64,000 nt of DNA, taken from positions 1 to 64,000 of the forward strand of contig CAVUPU010000007.1 in assembly GCA_963743425.1 (NCBI GenBank). The letters are read 5' to 3'. Position 1 is the first letter of the stretch; every line of letters begins with the position of its first letter. Source of the DNA: JAJVID01 sp963743425. Lineage in GTDB: Bacteria; Acidobacteriota; Blastocatellia; RBC074. Below, piece by piece: positions 37,597 to 46,601 of this stretch. Under the pieces are notes generated by a model. It saw only the letters and a program-made list of their open reading frames with translations, ran no database searches and was not told where the DNA came from. The position numbers and the translations under genes were made by a program.

Positions 37597-37740
37597 CCGT
37601 CCGATATTCGTAATCCGTCCGATATTCGTAATCCGTCCGATATTCGTAATCCGTCCGATATTCGTAATCCGTCCGATATTCGTAATCCGTCCGATATTCG
37701 TAATCCGTCCGATATTCGTAATCCGTCCGATATTCGTAAA
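37597..37740. repeat. 18-bp tandem repeat, eight copies
   Basis: Unit CCGTCCGATATTCGTAAT, eight exact copies except the last two bases of the final unit. Its core CGATATTCG is nearly palindromic. It lies upstream of both the sulfite reductase leader (minus) and, at a distance, the GH88 gene (plus). Confidence 0.95.
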
Positions 37741-38081
37741 TTGAACGCGCTAACGGTACCGCTATGAACCAGGATTGTCAACGCAATCGTTGACTCTGTC
37801 TTCGGTCACGCCTAGACTGCGCATCGAATCTACAAACCGGCGAACGATGAAGATCGAGGGCCGCTTCGCTCGCAATGACGCGATCTTCAATCCCCCCTCT
37901 CGATCTTCGACATTCTTCGCGCTCTTCTTACTCTTTAGGCGAAAGCCCAGTTCCAAAGTCATTGCAAAACCAAGACGTGCAGGGACAGTTGCAGGGCTAA
38001 TGGATGCGCTATCGGCATTTGTGTTGAAGGTCAATGCCGTTGCACTGGTTGCGCAAATTGACAGTGTGGAGGAAAGCCTAA
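37741..38081. other. Intergenic, no gene seen
   Basis: 341 bases between the tandem repeat and the GH88 gene. The frames here translate to low-similarity sequence and lack RBS. The only clear element is the RBS GGAGGAAA for the next gene. Confidence 0.5.
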
Positions 38082-39391
38082 ATGTCGAATTCGACGCTGG
38101 AGCGGGAATCGCTCCGCGACACTCTGCAAGGCGCCTTTGATTTCGCGCAAAGTCAGGCGCAATCGCTGCTGCGGAAATATCCGTCCGATTACTACCCGAT
38201 GTACACGGTCGAGGGCAAGTTCGGTTACGACCGCAAACGCTGGACGCACTGGTGCGACGGGTTCTATCCGGGCCTGATGTTCATCTTCGCCGAGGCGACC
38301 GGCGACGACGCCTGGCTCGACAAGGCCATCGCCTACGCAACGCCGCTCGAAGAACGGCAATACGACCGGGCCGTTCACGATCTCGGCTTTCTCTTCTTTT
38401 CGACGCATCTGCGCTGGCTCGGTCTTGGCGGCCCCAAGGAGCGGATCGAGCCGGTGCTGATTCAGGCCGGCAAGACGATGGCCATGCGTTTTATGGAGAA
38501 CGGGCAGTATCTGCGCTCGTTCGTCGAACCCGCGTCGCTCTTCATAGACATCATGATGAATGTCGGCGTGGTCTTTTACGCGGGACTCAAGACTGGCGAC
38601 GAGCGGTTGCTCGACATCGCGCACAGACATTGCCAGACGACGCGGCGCGCGCTGGTGCGCGGCGACGGCTCCACCTCGCACGAAGCGATCTTCGATCTCG
38701 AGACCGGCGAGTGCCTGCGCCAATCAACTCATCAGGGCTATCGCGGCGATTCGTGTTGGAGCCGCGGCCTGGCCTGGTCGCTTTACGGTTTCACGCGCTC
38801 GTATTTGCAGACCGGGCGGGCCGAGTATCTGGAGACGGCGATGCTCAACGCCGGTTATTACCTGGAGAACACGCCGCCGGACGGTGTGACGCCATGGGAT
38901 TACGACGCGCCCGAAAGCGGGCCGCTATCGCGCTCGCAGGTGGACACCTCCGCGTGCGCCATCGCCGCGTCAGGATTGCTCGACCTCGCCGACGCCGCGC
39001 CCGACGGCTTGAGGGCGCGGGCCTATCGTGACTTCGCGCTGACCTCGCTGCGCACGCTCTCAGAAAAATACTGGGCAATCTGACTCAAGGCTTCGAAGGC
39101 ATTTTGAACGGCGGCGTCTACCACATCCACAAAAACCTGGGCGTTCACGAGGCCGTCATGTTCGGCGAGTATTTCTTCGTCGAGGCGCTAGACAAGGCGT
39201 TGAAGACGCTGCGACGCCGCGCTACGCCATGGCGCGTGAAGCCTTATCCCGAAGATTCGCTGCCGGCCCGGGCGCGTAAGTGGCAGGACGGCCCGACCGA
39301 AGAGGACATGCCTGCGCCGGAGGCCGCTCATGCAGGTGTCAGGTGTCAGGTGTCAGGTGTCAGTGGTTGTTCAGTCGTCACAAACGGCTGA
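38082..39391 (+). CDS. GH88-like unsaturated glucuronyl hydrolase, frameshifted near end
   Basis: RBS GGAGGAAAG. The first frame (333 residues) has HWCDGFYPGLMFIF, RAVHDLGFLFFSTHLRW (catalytic Asp of HDxGF), SCWSRGLAWSLYGFTR and DTSACAIAASGLLDLA, all typical of GH88 hydrolases that cleave unsaturated uronic sugars released by polysaccharide lyases. It stops after LSEKYWAI, but the next frame continues LTQGFEGILNGGVYHIHKNL and VMFGEYFFVEAL, the family's normal end. Adding one A to the AAAAA run at 39066-39070 restores LSEKILGNLTQG. So it is a -1 frameshift in a homopolymer: pseudogene or sequencing error. The repaired protein ends inside the heptamer repeats. Confidence 0.88.
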
Positions 39392-39431
39392 AACCTGAAA
39401 CCTGAAACCTGAAACCTGAAACCTGAAACCT
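39333..39431. repeat. Heptamer tandem repeats before SDR start
   Basis: About four copies of CAGGTGT (39333-39363) and six of CTGAAAC (39388-39431) directly touching the SDR start codon. The two blocks can pair imperfectly as a hairpin. Confidence 0.9.
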
Positions 39432-40217
39432 ATGAATAATCGTCCTGTTTCTCTTGTGACCGGCGCGGGACGCGGCATCGGGCGCGGCATTGCCGTCGAG
39501 CTTGCGAAGCTGGGCCACGCGGTGATCGTCAATTACGCCGGCAACGCCAGCGCGGCTGATGAATGTTTGAGGCTCGTGCGCGAAGCGGGCGGCGACGGAA
39601 TCACCGCGCGGGCGGATGTTTCCGTCTCGGCCGACCGCGAGCGGCTCGTTCAAGAATCGCTTGACGCCTACGGGCGCATTGACATGCTGGTCAATAACGC
39701 CGGCGTCGCGCCGAACGTGCGGGCCGACCTGTTGGAGGCGAGCGAGGAATCGTTCGACCGCCTGATCAACATCAACCTGAAAGGGCCGTATTTTCTGACT
39801 CAGCTCGTGGCGCGGCTAATGATCGAGCAGATACGGCGCGGCGATGTGAGCGCTTTCGGTCTGCCGCGAATCGTCACAATCACCTCGGTCTCGGCCTACA
39901 CCGCATCGGTCAATCGCGGCGATTACTGCGTGGCGAAGGCCGGGCTGGCGATGATGACGGCTCTCTATGCCGCGCGGCTGGCCGAATATGGCGTCAACGT
40001 TTACGAGGTGCGCCCCGGCGTCATCGCCACCGACATGACCCAGGGCGTGAAGGAGAAATACGACAGGATGATCGAGCAAGGCGCATGGCCGATCCGCCGC
40101 TGGGGACAGCCGGAGGATGTAGGACGCGCGGTGGCGGCCATCGCGCGCGGCGATTTCCCATATTCGACCGGAGAAGTGATCAACGTGGACGGCGGCTTCC
40201 ATCTGCGAACGCTTTGA
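39432..40217 (+). CDS. SDR family oxidoreductase (FabG-like)
   Basis: 261 residues, classical SDR. TGAGRGIGRGIAVELAKLG (NAD(P) glycine motif), DMLVNNAGVAP, Ser in TSVSAYTASVNRG, and YCVAK (Y-x-x-x-K) give a complete Ser-Tyr-Lys active site. PGVIATDMTQG and a C-terminal NVDGGFHL are normal. It probably reduces a ketone of a small carbohydrate or acyl substrate; following the GH88 gene suggests uronate or sugar metabolism (inference). The start codon abuts CTGAAAC repeats, so there is no normal Shine-Dalgarno. Confidence 0.9.
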   Translation: MNNRPVSLVTGAGRGIGRGIAVELAKLGHAVIVNYAGNASAADECLRLVREAGGDGITARADVSVSADRERLVQESLDAYGRIDMLVNNAGVAPNVRADLLEASEESFDRLININLKGPYFLTQLVARLMIEQIRRGDVSAFGLPRIVTITSVSAYTASVNRGDYCVAKAGLAMMTALYAARLAEYGVNVYEVRPGVIATDMTQGVKEKYDRMIEQGAWPIRRWGQPEDVGRAVAAIARGDFPYSTGEVINVDGGFHLRTL

Positions 40218-40230
40218 GGCGGATTTCAGA

Positions 40231-40905
40231 TCATCTGGGCCACAGTTGCACGGCCTCTTGATCGCCGTATAACGAGTTGAACAGGAAAATCTTGTCAAAA
40301 CGCCCATGATTATCTGCCGCAGCTTGAGCGGCTATTTCAGCGATTTCGCGAAAGCCAAATCCTGGCGCAGTGAATGGCGTGTTGTAGAACCATCCTTGAT
40401 CGTAGTAAATCAACAGATAGAGTTCATCCAGACTTTGTTGCTGATGCAAATCGAGGTATTTGGACGTTTTTTTGTTCAACTGCTCGCGTAAAGCATCAAC
40501 GGAGCCTTGAGGAGTATAAGCCCCACCGTAATTGGGGAATGTTATCCAACGTATTCCCAAAGGTGTATCGAATTCCGAGCGTGACCAGAAATGGAGACTC
40601 CCCAAATACCGGTCTAAATAGGGGTAGCCTGAAAAATCCCGGTGGGAGTATCCTTGCGGCGATTGGCGGTCTTCGTTTTTTTCCCAATCAGAATCAACGC
40701 TCCTCACCAGCGACAGCAATTCTTTGCGGAAAGCTTCGGCGCCGTCTCGTCGAAGCGGCTTGAAGGATTTGACGGAAAGCCAAACACACCCGATATTCGA
40801 TGGCGGCGGGAGTTCTTCGCTTCGAATAGCCTCCAGAAAAGACTCTTCCATTCTTTCTCTGATCTTAAAAGCCTTGATTTGTTTTTCACTCAGCCATTCA
40901 CCCAA
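40231..40905 (-). CDS. Hypothetical protein (224 aa), possibly 5'-truncated
   Basis: The start is a TTG; the frame is open only ten codons further (ending in a TAG) and reads REGKRIGVELGEWLSEK there, which looks like protein interior rather than a start, so the 5' end may be lost. The body has WLSVKSFKPLRRDGAEAFRK, RYLGSLHFWSRSEFDTPLG and LYLLIYYDQGWFYNTPF. No signal peptide or membrane segment. I do not recognise a family. It is convergent with the SDR gene, whose stop is 14 bases away. Confidence 0.6.
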   Translation of the reverse strand: MGEWLSEKQIKAFKIRERMEESFLEAIRSEELPPPSNIGCVWLSVKSFKPLRRDGAEAFRKELLSLVRSVDSDWEKNEDRQSPQGYSHRDFSGYPYLDRYLGSLHFWSRSEFDTPLGIRWITFPNYGGAYTPQGSVDALREQLNKKTSKYLDLHQQQSLDELYLLIYYDQGWFYNTPFTAPGFGFREIAEIAAQAAADNHGRFDKIFLFNSLYGDQEAVQLWPR

Positions 40906-41191
40906 TTCAACTCCAATCCGTTTTCCTTCACGCGCCTAACAAAGCGCGATTTCAGAATTAACCGCCATTCGTTCCAGGTTCATAAGAATTTCGATAATAT
41001 CGCAGCGGGTCAGCCAAACTTTCCATTATCATAATATCGCCGCTGCTGTAATCCTTCCAATTGATTTCTGTCGCGGTTTTGATTACGATTCCCGTCCCTT
41101 CCCCCAAGCCTGCCTAAACTGTTTGACATAAATAGACTTTTTGTAATGATCCGTTGCAACCCCTGTCTGCAAGGGAGGAGGCAAATAGAAT

Positions 41192-42151
41192 ATGAACGCT
41201 AATGAAATTAAGAGAGTGCGACCATTTGCTCTGGTTTGCGGTTTGGCGCTGTTTTTTGCGGCGACGCCGATGGTTTTTGGACAACAACCGACCGCCAAAA
41301 ACACGATAAAACCGACTCTAAACATACAATCCGTTCCGAACGGCGCGAAGATCAAGTATAGAGGCGTCGTCATTAGCCGCGACGTCGATACGTTTACGAT
41401 ACGCGACCGGAATCGCGCGGATTTTCACGTCCTCCTGACTGGCAATACGAGCGTCAAGAGTCATGGAGGCTTACTTCGCCTCGGCTTCGGCAGGAAATAC
41501 GCCGTCGCCGACCTCCTGCGAGGGCTGATCGTGGATGTTGAGGGGCGCGGCAACGCGCAGGGCCAGATTGTGGCTGACAAGGTCAAGTTCAATGAATCGG
41601 ACCTGCGGGCCGCGATTACGACCGATACGCGCGTCAATCCGGTCGAGGAGAACCAGGAGCGTCTATCCGGGCAGATGGATGAGTTGTCCGCCATCGCCGC
41701 CGAAACTAGAAACGAGGTGCGCGCGGCGGGTGAACGCATCTCGTCTCTGGACGATTACGACGTGCAGGAAACCACCATGGTGACCTTCAATGTGAACAGT
41801 GCGGTTCTCTCGCCCAGAGCCAAGCAACAACTCGACGCCCTGGCGCAAAAGGCGATCACCGCCAAGTGGTATGTGATCGAGGTCGGCGGACATGCCGATT
41901 CGACCGGCAACGAAGCCAGGAACTTCGTGCTCAGCCGGCAGCGCGCCGAAGCGGTGATCCAATACCTGGCTATCAATCACAAAATTCCAGTCCGGCGCTT
42001 TATCACGCCGATGGGCTACGGTGAGGCCGACTCGGTGGCGGATAACAATTCCGCGGCGGGACGCGCGCAAAATCGGCGTGTGGAAGTCAAGGTGCTTCTC
42101 AACCGCGGCATGAGTCAAGGCTCGTCAACGTCTTCCGCGACCAAGCAGTGA
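41192..42151 (+). CDS. OmpA-family outer-membrane protein
   Basis: 319 residues. Signal peptide (ALVCGLALFFAATPMVFG). Residues 55-140 look like a DUF5666-type beta domain (YRGVVISRDVDTFTIRDRN, DLLRGLIVDVEGRG). A coiled linker follows, then an OmpA C-terminal domain: TFNVNSAVLSPRAKQQLDAL, VGGHADSTGNEARNFVLSRQ and YGEADSVADN with the Asp and Arg that bind diaminopimelate in peptidoglycan. It should tie the outer membrane to the wall. RBS GGGAGGAGG. A TTGACA at 41123-41128 may be a -35 box; the matching -10 is unclear. A long terminator follows. Confidence 0.9.
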   Translation: MNANEIKRVRPFALVCGLALFFAATPMVFGQQPTAKNTIKPTLNIQSVPNGAKIKYRGVVISRDVDTFTIRDRNRADFHVLLTGNTSVKSHGGLLRLGFGRKYAVADLLRGLIVDVEGRGNAQGQIVADKVKFNESDLRAAITTDTRVNPVEENQERLSGQMDELSAIAAETRNEVRAAGERISSLDDYDVQETTMVTFNVNSAVLSPRAKQQLDALAQKAITAKWYVIEVGGHADSTGNEARNFVLSRQRAEAVIQYLAINHKIPVRRFITPMGYGEADSVADNNSAAGRAQNRRVEVKVLLNRGMSQGSSTSSATKQ

Positions 42152-42175
42152 TAGATCGAGTGAGACTGACTCATG

Positions 42176-42322
42176 TCTTTGAATAAATAACGCAACAACG
42201 TAGGGGCAGACCTGCGTGTGGGGCCTCGGCCTCGGAAGAGGCGAGCCTCTTATCGACGCCGGGGCCAGACAGGCAGGTCTGCCCCTACGCTGGATTGCGT
42301 GGTCGTATTATTTTTTCAAATG
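42176..42322. repeat. Palindromic element, GTAGGGGCAGACC core (family C)
   Basis: Outer half: TTTGAATAAATAACGCAACA...; core arms GTAGGGGCAGACCTGC and GCAGGTCTGCCCCTAC; closing half GGATTGCGTGGTCGTATTAT then TTTTTTCAAA. Same layout as 61010-61127 (TTTGAAAATTAAACGCAACC...), and the core recurs alone at 48297-48380. Confidence 0.75.
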
Positions 42323-42359
42323 CCATAAGTCTGTCCCACTCTCGGTTGTTCCGATTAAG

Positions 42360-42409
42360 AATAAAAACAGGGGTGATTGAGCGCCGGCTCAATCACCCCT
42401 GTTTTTATT
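42360..42409. terminator. Bidirectional intrinsic terminator
   Basis: Perfect 23-bp hairpin AATAAAAACAGGGGTGATTG(AGC), loop GCCG, with A-rich 5' and T-rich 3' flanks, between the convergent ompA-like and tolC-like genes. It can work for both strands. Confidence 0.85.
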
Positions 42410-42427
42410 CCGATCGAAGGCGCCGGT

Positions 42428-44260
42428 CTATTTGATCGTCACAGGCGCTTCCTGTTTGAGCTCGATGCTGTTGCTCGAGAGCGTCGTCGACATAACGCGC
42501 TGCAGATTGGAGATCGCCTTGTTGTAATCGGCCTCCGCCTGCAGTTTGCTGAGCTGCGCAATCGAGAGCTGGTTCTGGCGGTCCAGGACGAAGAAGGTGA
42601 CCGCTAGACCGGCGTCGAATTTCTTCTGTTCGCCTTCGAGTTGCTGCCTTGCGTAATGCTCCGCCGCCTGCGCCGCGTCAATGCGCATCTTCGCCGTCTC
42701 GACCGCCTGCACGGCGTTTCGGACTTCGACCTCGATGTTCTGCAGCAACATGCGCGTCTGCAAATCTATCTGTCGCTCAGCCTCGAGCGACCTGCCCAGG
42801 TTGGCTTTCGCCGTGCGGTTGCGCAGCGGCAAGGAAATCTGGACGCCGACGGCCCAGGTGCGGAAGTCGTTCTTGAACATGTTCCCGAGCGCCGTGCCGT
42901 AGCCTCCGATAAACCGGTCGGCTATTGGCTGGACCTGGGATGTTACGAAAGGCGTCGTATTCACAACAGGGGCAAAGGCGCCGTTCTGTATGGCCGGAGC
43001 AACCGAGGCGCAAACGAGTTGACCGGTGACTGGGTCCGTGAAAGGGTTGGAGCAGTTCTGAGTGGGGATGAGCGGCGACGCGCCTGCGAGGCCGTCGGTG
43101 CGGTAACTGCCGACCAGGTCAATCTGCGGCTTAGCCTGATTGCGGAAGAAATCAACGTCAATCTTATTGATCTCTTTCGATAGGCTCGCTTGCCTGATCT
43201 CGGGGCGATTCTCATGCGCGAGCTTGATGGCGTCCGCAACCGGCATCGAGACCGGTTTGATGTCGAACGGTTCGACCGGCTCTATGATCGATGACCATAG
43301 CTCATCATTCGGGCCGCTGGCAGTGAGATTCTTGAGCGCGTTCTCGGCTATGCCCACATTGTTCATCGCCTGAAAGACCGCTTGGCGGCGCGATTCGAGC
43401 GAGGTCGCGGCAGAGACGACTTCAATCGGCGCGAGCGTGCCGACTTCGACCTGGCGCTTGGTGTTGTTGAGGAATGTCTCAGCCAACCCGACCGACGCCC
43501 GTTGAACGTTCTCATTCTTGATCGCCAGCGACAGATCCCAGTAAGCCTGCTGCACCTGGGAGATGATCTGGATCACCCTCTGGCGATACTGTGCGTCGGT
43601 CAGGTCCAGACGCTTCTTGGTGATCTTGATCTGACGGCGCGCCTGGTCGATCCCGAAGTTCTTGAACAGCGGCTGGGTGAACTGGAGCAAAATCGTCGGC
43701 CTGTACTCCGAGGTCAGTGTGCTCTGGTTGGAGGAAGCGCGTTGATTGAAGAAATCGGCTTGAAGACTGCCGCCCCATCGCTCGAGATTCTTAGTCGCGC
43801 CGAAATTGTAAGTGAGCGACTTATTGCTTATGGTGTTGTCGTTCCCTACAAGACCTTGGTCGCGCGACGCGGTCGCTCGGGCGGACTTGTTATAGATGAT
43901 GGACGAGGTCATCGTCGGATCGTAAAATCCCTGCAACCCGATCAGGTCGTACTGCATCAGGCGCACGTTCTCCTTCTCCAGTTCGATGTCAACGTTCTTT
44001 TCGAGCGCGGCCAGGATGGCGTCGCGTTGCGTCCATTTTACGACCTTGCCCGGCTCCAGTCCGACGGTGCGCCGCGGGATCGGGCGAGCGACGATGTCTT
44101 GAGTTTGTATTGGGGCGCTCTGCGTCGCCTGCGTATCTTGCGCCGCGGCGGACATCGAGATTAACGATGCGCTAAAGATGGCGCAGAATACGGTCAAACA
44201 GGGGGCTAGACTCAGGCTAAGAAATTTGCGGGCGACGGCCCGCTGCCAATTGATATTCAT
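42428..44260 (-). CDS. TolC-family outer-membrane efflux protein
   Basis: 610 residues. Signal peptide (FSASLISMSAAAQ). Two long outer-membrane-factor repeats with coiled-coil helices: VRLMQYDLIGLQGFYDPT, QVEVGTLAPIEVVSAATSL, HENRPEIRQASLSKEINKI, AEHYARQQLEGEQKKFDAGL and NQLSIAQLSKLQAEADYNKA. It should form a trimeric channel that spans the outer membrane and works with an RND or ABC pump and adaptor, neither of which is in the window. Somewhat long because of an Ala/Thr/Pro insertion (IPTQNCSNPFTDPVTGQ) in a predicted loop with a Cys. Monocistronic; shares a terminator with the OmpA gene. Confidence 0.9.
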   Translation of the reverse strand: MNINWQRAVARKFLSLSLAPCLTVFCAIFSASLISMSAAAQDTQATQSAPIQTQDIVARPIPRRTVGLEPGKVVKWTQRDAILAALEKNVDIELEKENVRLMQYDLIGLQGFYDPTMTSSIIYNKSARATASRDQGLVGNDNTISNKSLTYNFGATKNLERWGGSLQADFFNQRASSNQSTLTSEYRPTILLQFTQPLFKNFGIDQARRQIKITKKRLDLTDAQYRQRVIQIISQVQQAYWDLSLAIKNENVQRASVGLAETFLNNTKRQVEVGTLAPIEVVSAATSLESRRQAVFQAMNNVGIAENALKNLTASGPNDELWSSIIEPVEPFDIKPVSMPVADAIKLAHENRPEIRQASLSKEINKIDVDFFRNQAKPQIDLVGSYRTDGLAGASPLIPTQNCSNPFTDPVTGQLVCASVAPAIQNGAFAPVVNTTPFVTSQVQPIADRFIGGYGTALGNMFKNDFRTWAVGVQISLPLRNRTAKANLGRSLEAERQIDLQTRMLLQNIEVEVRNAVQAVETAKMRIDAAQAAEHYARQQLEGEQKKFDAGLAVTFFVLDRQNQLSIAQLSKLQAEADYNKAISNLQRVMSTTLSSNSIELKQEAPVTIK

Positions 44261-44368
44261 CTCACTTCTCCATGTTAAAACCGCTTACAGAAAACCGATT
44301 AGGTTAGTTAACTTACCGCCAGCCTTTACGCGGCTACGACGGCAAGAGTTGCAAGAAACTTGGAAGGC

Positions 44369-44432
44369 GGTGTTTGGTAGTTGGTGGTAGAGACGCAAAA
44401 TTTTGCGTCTCTACCACCAACTACCAAACACC
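44369..44432. repeat. Perfect 64-base palindrome
   Basis: Arms of 32 bases with no loop, centre at 44400/44401: GGTGTTTGGTAGTTGGTGGT(AGAGACGCAAAA) mirrored. It lies 11 bases after the argJ stop and may act as its terminator, but has no separate U-tract. Confidence 0.9.
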
Positions 44433-44442
44433 AAACACCGTT

Positions 44443-45657
44443 TCACGACCGATAATCCGCGTTAATGTGAACGTAATCTTCGGTCAAATCGCATGTCCAT
44501 TCGGTGACCTCGGCTTCTCCCTGTCGCATATCGAACGTAATGGTCAACTCGTCGCGTTTCAGGATTTCGAGCGCGCGCGCTTCGCTGAACGGCAATCCCA
44601 CTCCGCGTCGCGCGACTGCGAGGTCGCCGAGTTTGATCTCGATTTTTGAAGGATCGAATTTCACGCCGCTGCGGCCGGCCGCGGCCAGAATCCGCCCCCA
44701 GTTCGCGTCGGCGCCGGCGATGGCGGTCTTGACCAACGGACTCGTGGCGATGGTCGCAGCGATCTTTGCGGCGTCGCGTTCGTTGGGAGCGCGACGGACG
44801 CGAATCGTGATCAACTTGCGTGCGCCTTCGCCGTCGCGCGCCACCTGGATCGCGAGATCGCGGCAAACCTCGGTCAGAGTCTCCGCGAACAGCTCGAAAT
44901 CAGCGCCTTCAGGCTTCGTGATCGGCTCGTTCCCGGCCGCGCCGTTGGCCAACACGGCCAGCATATCGTTGGTCGAAGTGTCGCCATCGACCGAGACGCG
45001 GTTGAAGCTTAGATTGACCGTGCGCTTCAAAGCCGCATGCAGCGCCGCCTTGCTGATCGCCGCGTCCGTCGTGACGAAGGAGAGCAGCGTGGCCATATCC
45101 GGATGAATCATCCCCGAACCCTTGGCCACGCCGGCGATCTTCACCACGCCGCCGCCCAGCTTGACGCTTCTGACAGCGCGCTTCGGCTTGGTGTCGGTGG
45201 TCATTATCGCTTCGGCGACGCGAAACCCGGCCTCGCGCGAGAGGATCCCGGTGGCCTCGCGCACGCCGCTCGCGATCATGTCCATATCCAACTGAACGCC
45301 GATCACGCCCGTCGAGGCGACCAATACTTCGCGATCGTCGCAGTTGAAATACTCCGCGACCATTCGAGCGGTCGCGCGAGCGTCATTCAATCCTTCCTCG
45401 CCTGTGCAGGCGTTCGCGCCACCCGAATTGACAACGATTGCGCGATGGGTCTTGAACCGCAGGTGCTCGCGCGAAACCAACACGGGCGCGGCCTGTACGA
45501 GGTTCTGCGTGAAGACGGCGGCGGCGACCGCCGGACGCTCCGAGAAGATTATCGCCAGGTCGTCGCCGGCTTCTTTCAAACCGCATCGGGCCGCGCCCGC
45601 CAGAAAGCCTTTCGGCGCCGTGACCGAAAGCCGCTCCGAAGTTTTCCTCTCACCCAT
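44443..45657 (-). CDS. argJ: Bifunctional glutamate N-acetyltransferase/amino-acid acetyltransferase
   Basis: 404 residues. ArgJ moves acetyl from N-acetylornithine to glutamate (arginine cycle) and may also use acetyl-CoA. Signatures: GGANACTGEEGL, VASTGVIGVQLDM, KGSGMIHPDMATLLSFVTTD, where autocatalytic cleavage before the Thr of M-A-T yields two subunits, and GDTSTNDMLAVLANG. The end is DLTEDYVHINADYRS, normal for the family. Position downstream of argA-like, argD, argB and argC on the same strand supports arginine synthesis. A family B hairpin lies 63 bases upstream. Confidence 0.95.
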   Translation of the reverse strand: MGERKTSERLSVTAPKGFLAGAARCGLKEAGDDLAIIFSERPAVAAAVFTQNLVQAAPVLVSREHLRFKTHRAIVVNSGGANACTGEEGLNDARATARMVAEYFNCDDREVLVASTGVIGVQLDMDMIASGVREATGILSREAGFRVAEAIMTTDTKPKRAVRSVKLGGGVVKIAGVAKGSGMIHPDMATLLSFVTTDAAISKAALHAALKRTVNLSFNRVSVDGDTSTNDMLAVLANGAAGNEPITKPEGADFELFAETLTEVCRDLAIQVARDGEGARKLITIRVRRAPNERDAAKIAATIATSPLVKTAIAGADANWGRILAAAGRSGVKFDPSKIEIKLGDLAVARRGVGLPFSEARALEILKRDELTITFDMRQGEAEVTEWTCDLTEDYVHINADYRS

Positions 45658-46081
45658 CTTTTCCTGAAACGGAGCTTTCGGTCGTTGATTAACTACCAGC
45701 CCCGTCTTTGCTCCTGCGGAAAATCAACCACGAAGAAACGAAGAGCGCCGAAGGTCTTTTCTGGTTTTTCTTCGTGTTCTTCGTGGTTGATTTTCATCCT
45801 TTCTGGGAGTCACTCAAGTCGCAGTGAGCGACTCCGTTCTTATTCCTTCCAAATCGCGTGCCATTCGGGCGCGGGGGTTCAATTGATCGAATCATTCGAC
45901 TTAGCTCCGACGCCCCTTCGTCGCTGCGCCAGCAGATCAAGCTCTGATTGTTCGATTTCGGAAATCGAGTGTTCAGAATCGGGAATACCACGCCGGGTCA
46001 GTACCGCGAGCGGTAGCGGGCGTAGCCCCATTAGTTGGTCCATTGACCGCAGTCACGCTCGCTACCGCTCGCGGTACTGAC
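45658..46081. other. Intergenic with two hairpin repeats
   Basis: 424 bases holding the family B hairpin at 45720-45797 and the family A variant at 45996-46082; no gene between. Confidence 0.65.
45720..45797. repeat. CACGAAG-type hairpin repeat (family B)
   Basis: Arms AAAATCAACCACGAAGAAAC(GAAGA...) and ...TTCTTCGTGTTCTTCGTGGT(TGATTTT), imperfect (one arm has GCGCCGAAGG). It lies 63 bases upstream of argJ. Confidence 0.8.
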
Positions 46082-46082
46082 T
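45996..46082. repeat. GTAC-type hairpin repeat, GCGAGCGGTAGCG variant (family A)
   Basis: Arms GTCAGTACCGCGAGCGGTAG(CG), 22 bp perfect, around a 41-base centre. Same arm design at 62028-62100. It overlaps the stop region of the GNAT gene. Confidence 0.85.
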
Positions 46083-46600
46083 CACTTTATTTTAACGATC
46101 GGGATATTCACCTGGCTGACATCGAAAGGTTCCGGCTGCGCGCCCTCGATCAGATCGAGAACCATCGCCACCTCGTCGCAGCAATTAAATTTGGGGCAAT
46201 TGACGCAATCCATCCAGGTCTTGCGCGGCATCGATTCGTGAGGGACCACGCGGAATCCGAGCCTGGCGAAGAAATCGACGACGTAGGTGAACGCGTAGAC
46301 TTGCACCAGGCCGTGCTGTCGCGCCTCGGCGATGTTGGCCTCGACCAGCGCGCGCCCTATCCCGCGGCGTCCCGCGTTCTCGTCAACGGCGAGCGAACGC
46401 ACCTCGGCCATATCGCCCCACGTGAAATGCAGCGCGGAACAACCGAGCACGCGGTCGCCTTCGACCGCCACGTGAAAGTCCCGGATGTTCTCGTAGATGC
46501 TGAGCAAAGTGCGCGGCAGCATCTGCTCCTCTCTGGCGTATTTGTTGATGAGCGCGTGAATCTGAATCGCGTCTTTCGTCCGCGCTTTGCGTATCTCCAT
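46082..46600 (-). CDS. GNAT acetyltransferase, argA-like N-acetylglutamate synthase
   Basis: 172 residues. GNAT fold: IRKARTKDAIQIHALINKYA at the start, VLGCSALHFTWGDMAEVRSLAV, acetyl-CoA loop DENAGRRGIGRALVEANIAE and VVDFFARLGFRVVP. Short GNATs of this type (about 170 residues, without a kinase domain) act as N-acetylglutamate synthase, adding acetyl to glutamate as the first arginine step; YAREEQMLPRTLLSIYENIR fits that group. The MDCVNCPKFNCCDE segment has four Cys and may bind metal, as seen in this subgroup. ATG 46600 overlaps the argD stop region (TAAAATG), implying coupling. Confidence 0.85.
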   Translation of the reverse strand: MEIRKARTKDAIQIHALINKYAREEQMLPRTLLSIYENIRDFHVAVEGDRVLGCSALHFTWGDMAEVRSLAVDENAGRRGIGRALVEANIAEARQHGLVQVYAFTYVVDFFARLGFRVVPHESMPRKTWMDCVNCPKFNCCDEVAMVLDLIEGAQPEPFDVSQVNIPIVKIK

Positions 46601-46601
46601 T

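Noticed and set aside
37597..37740. CRISPR array
   Set aside because: Units are directly adjacent with no spacers, and no cas gene is near.
37447..37767. Frame encoding eight SDIRNP repeats
   Set aside because: Translation of an 18-bp tandem repeat that stays open in several frames; no RBS. The leader peptide on the minus strand is better supported.
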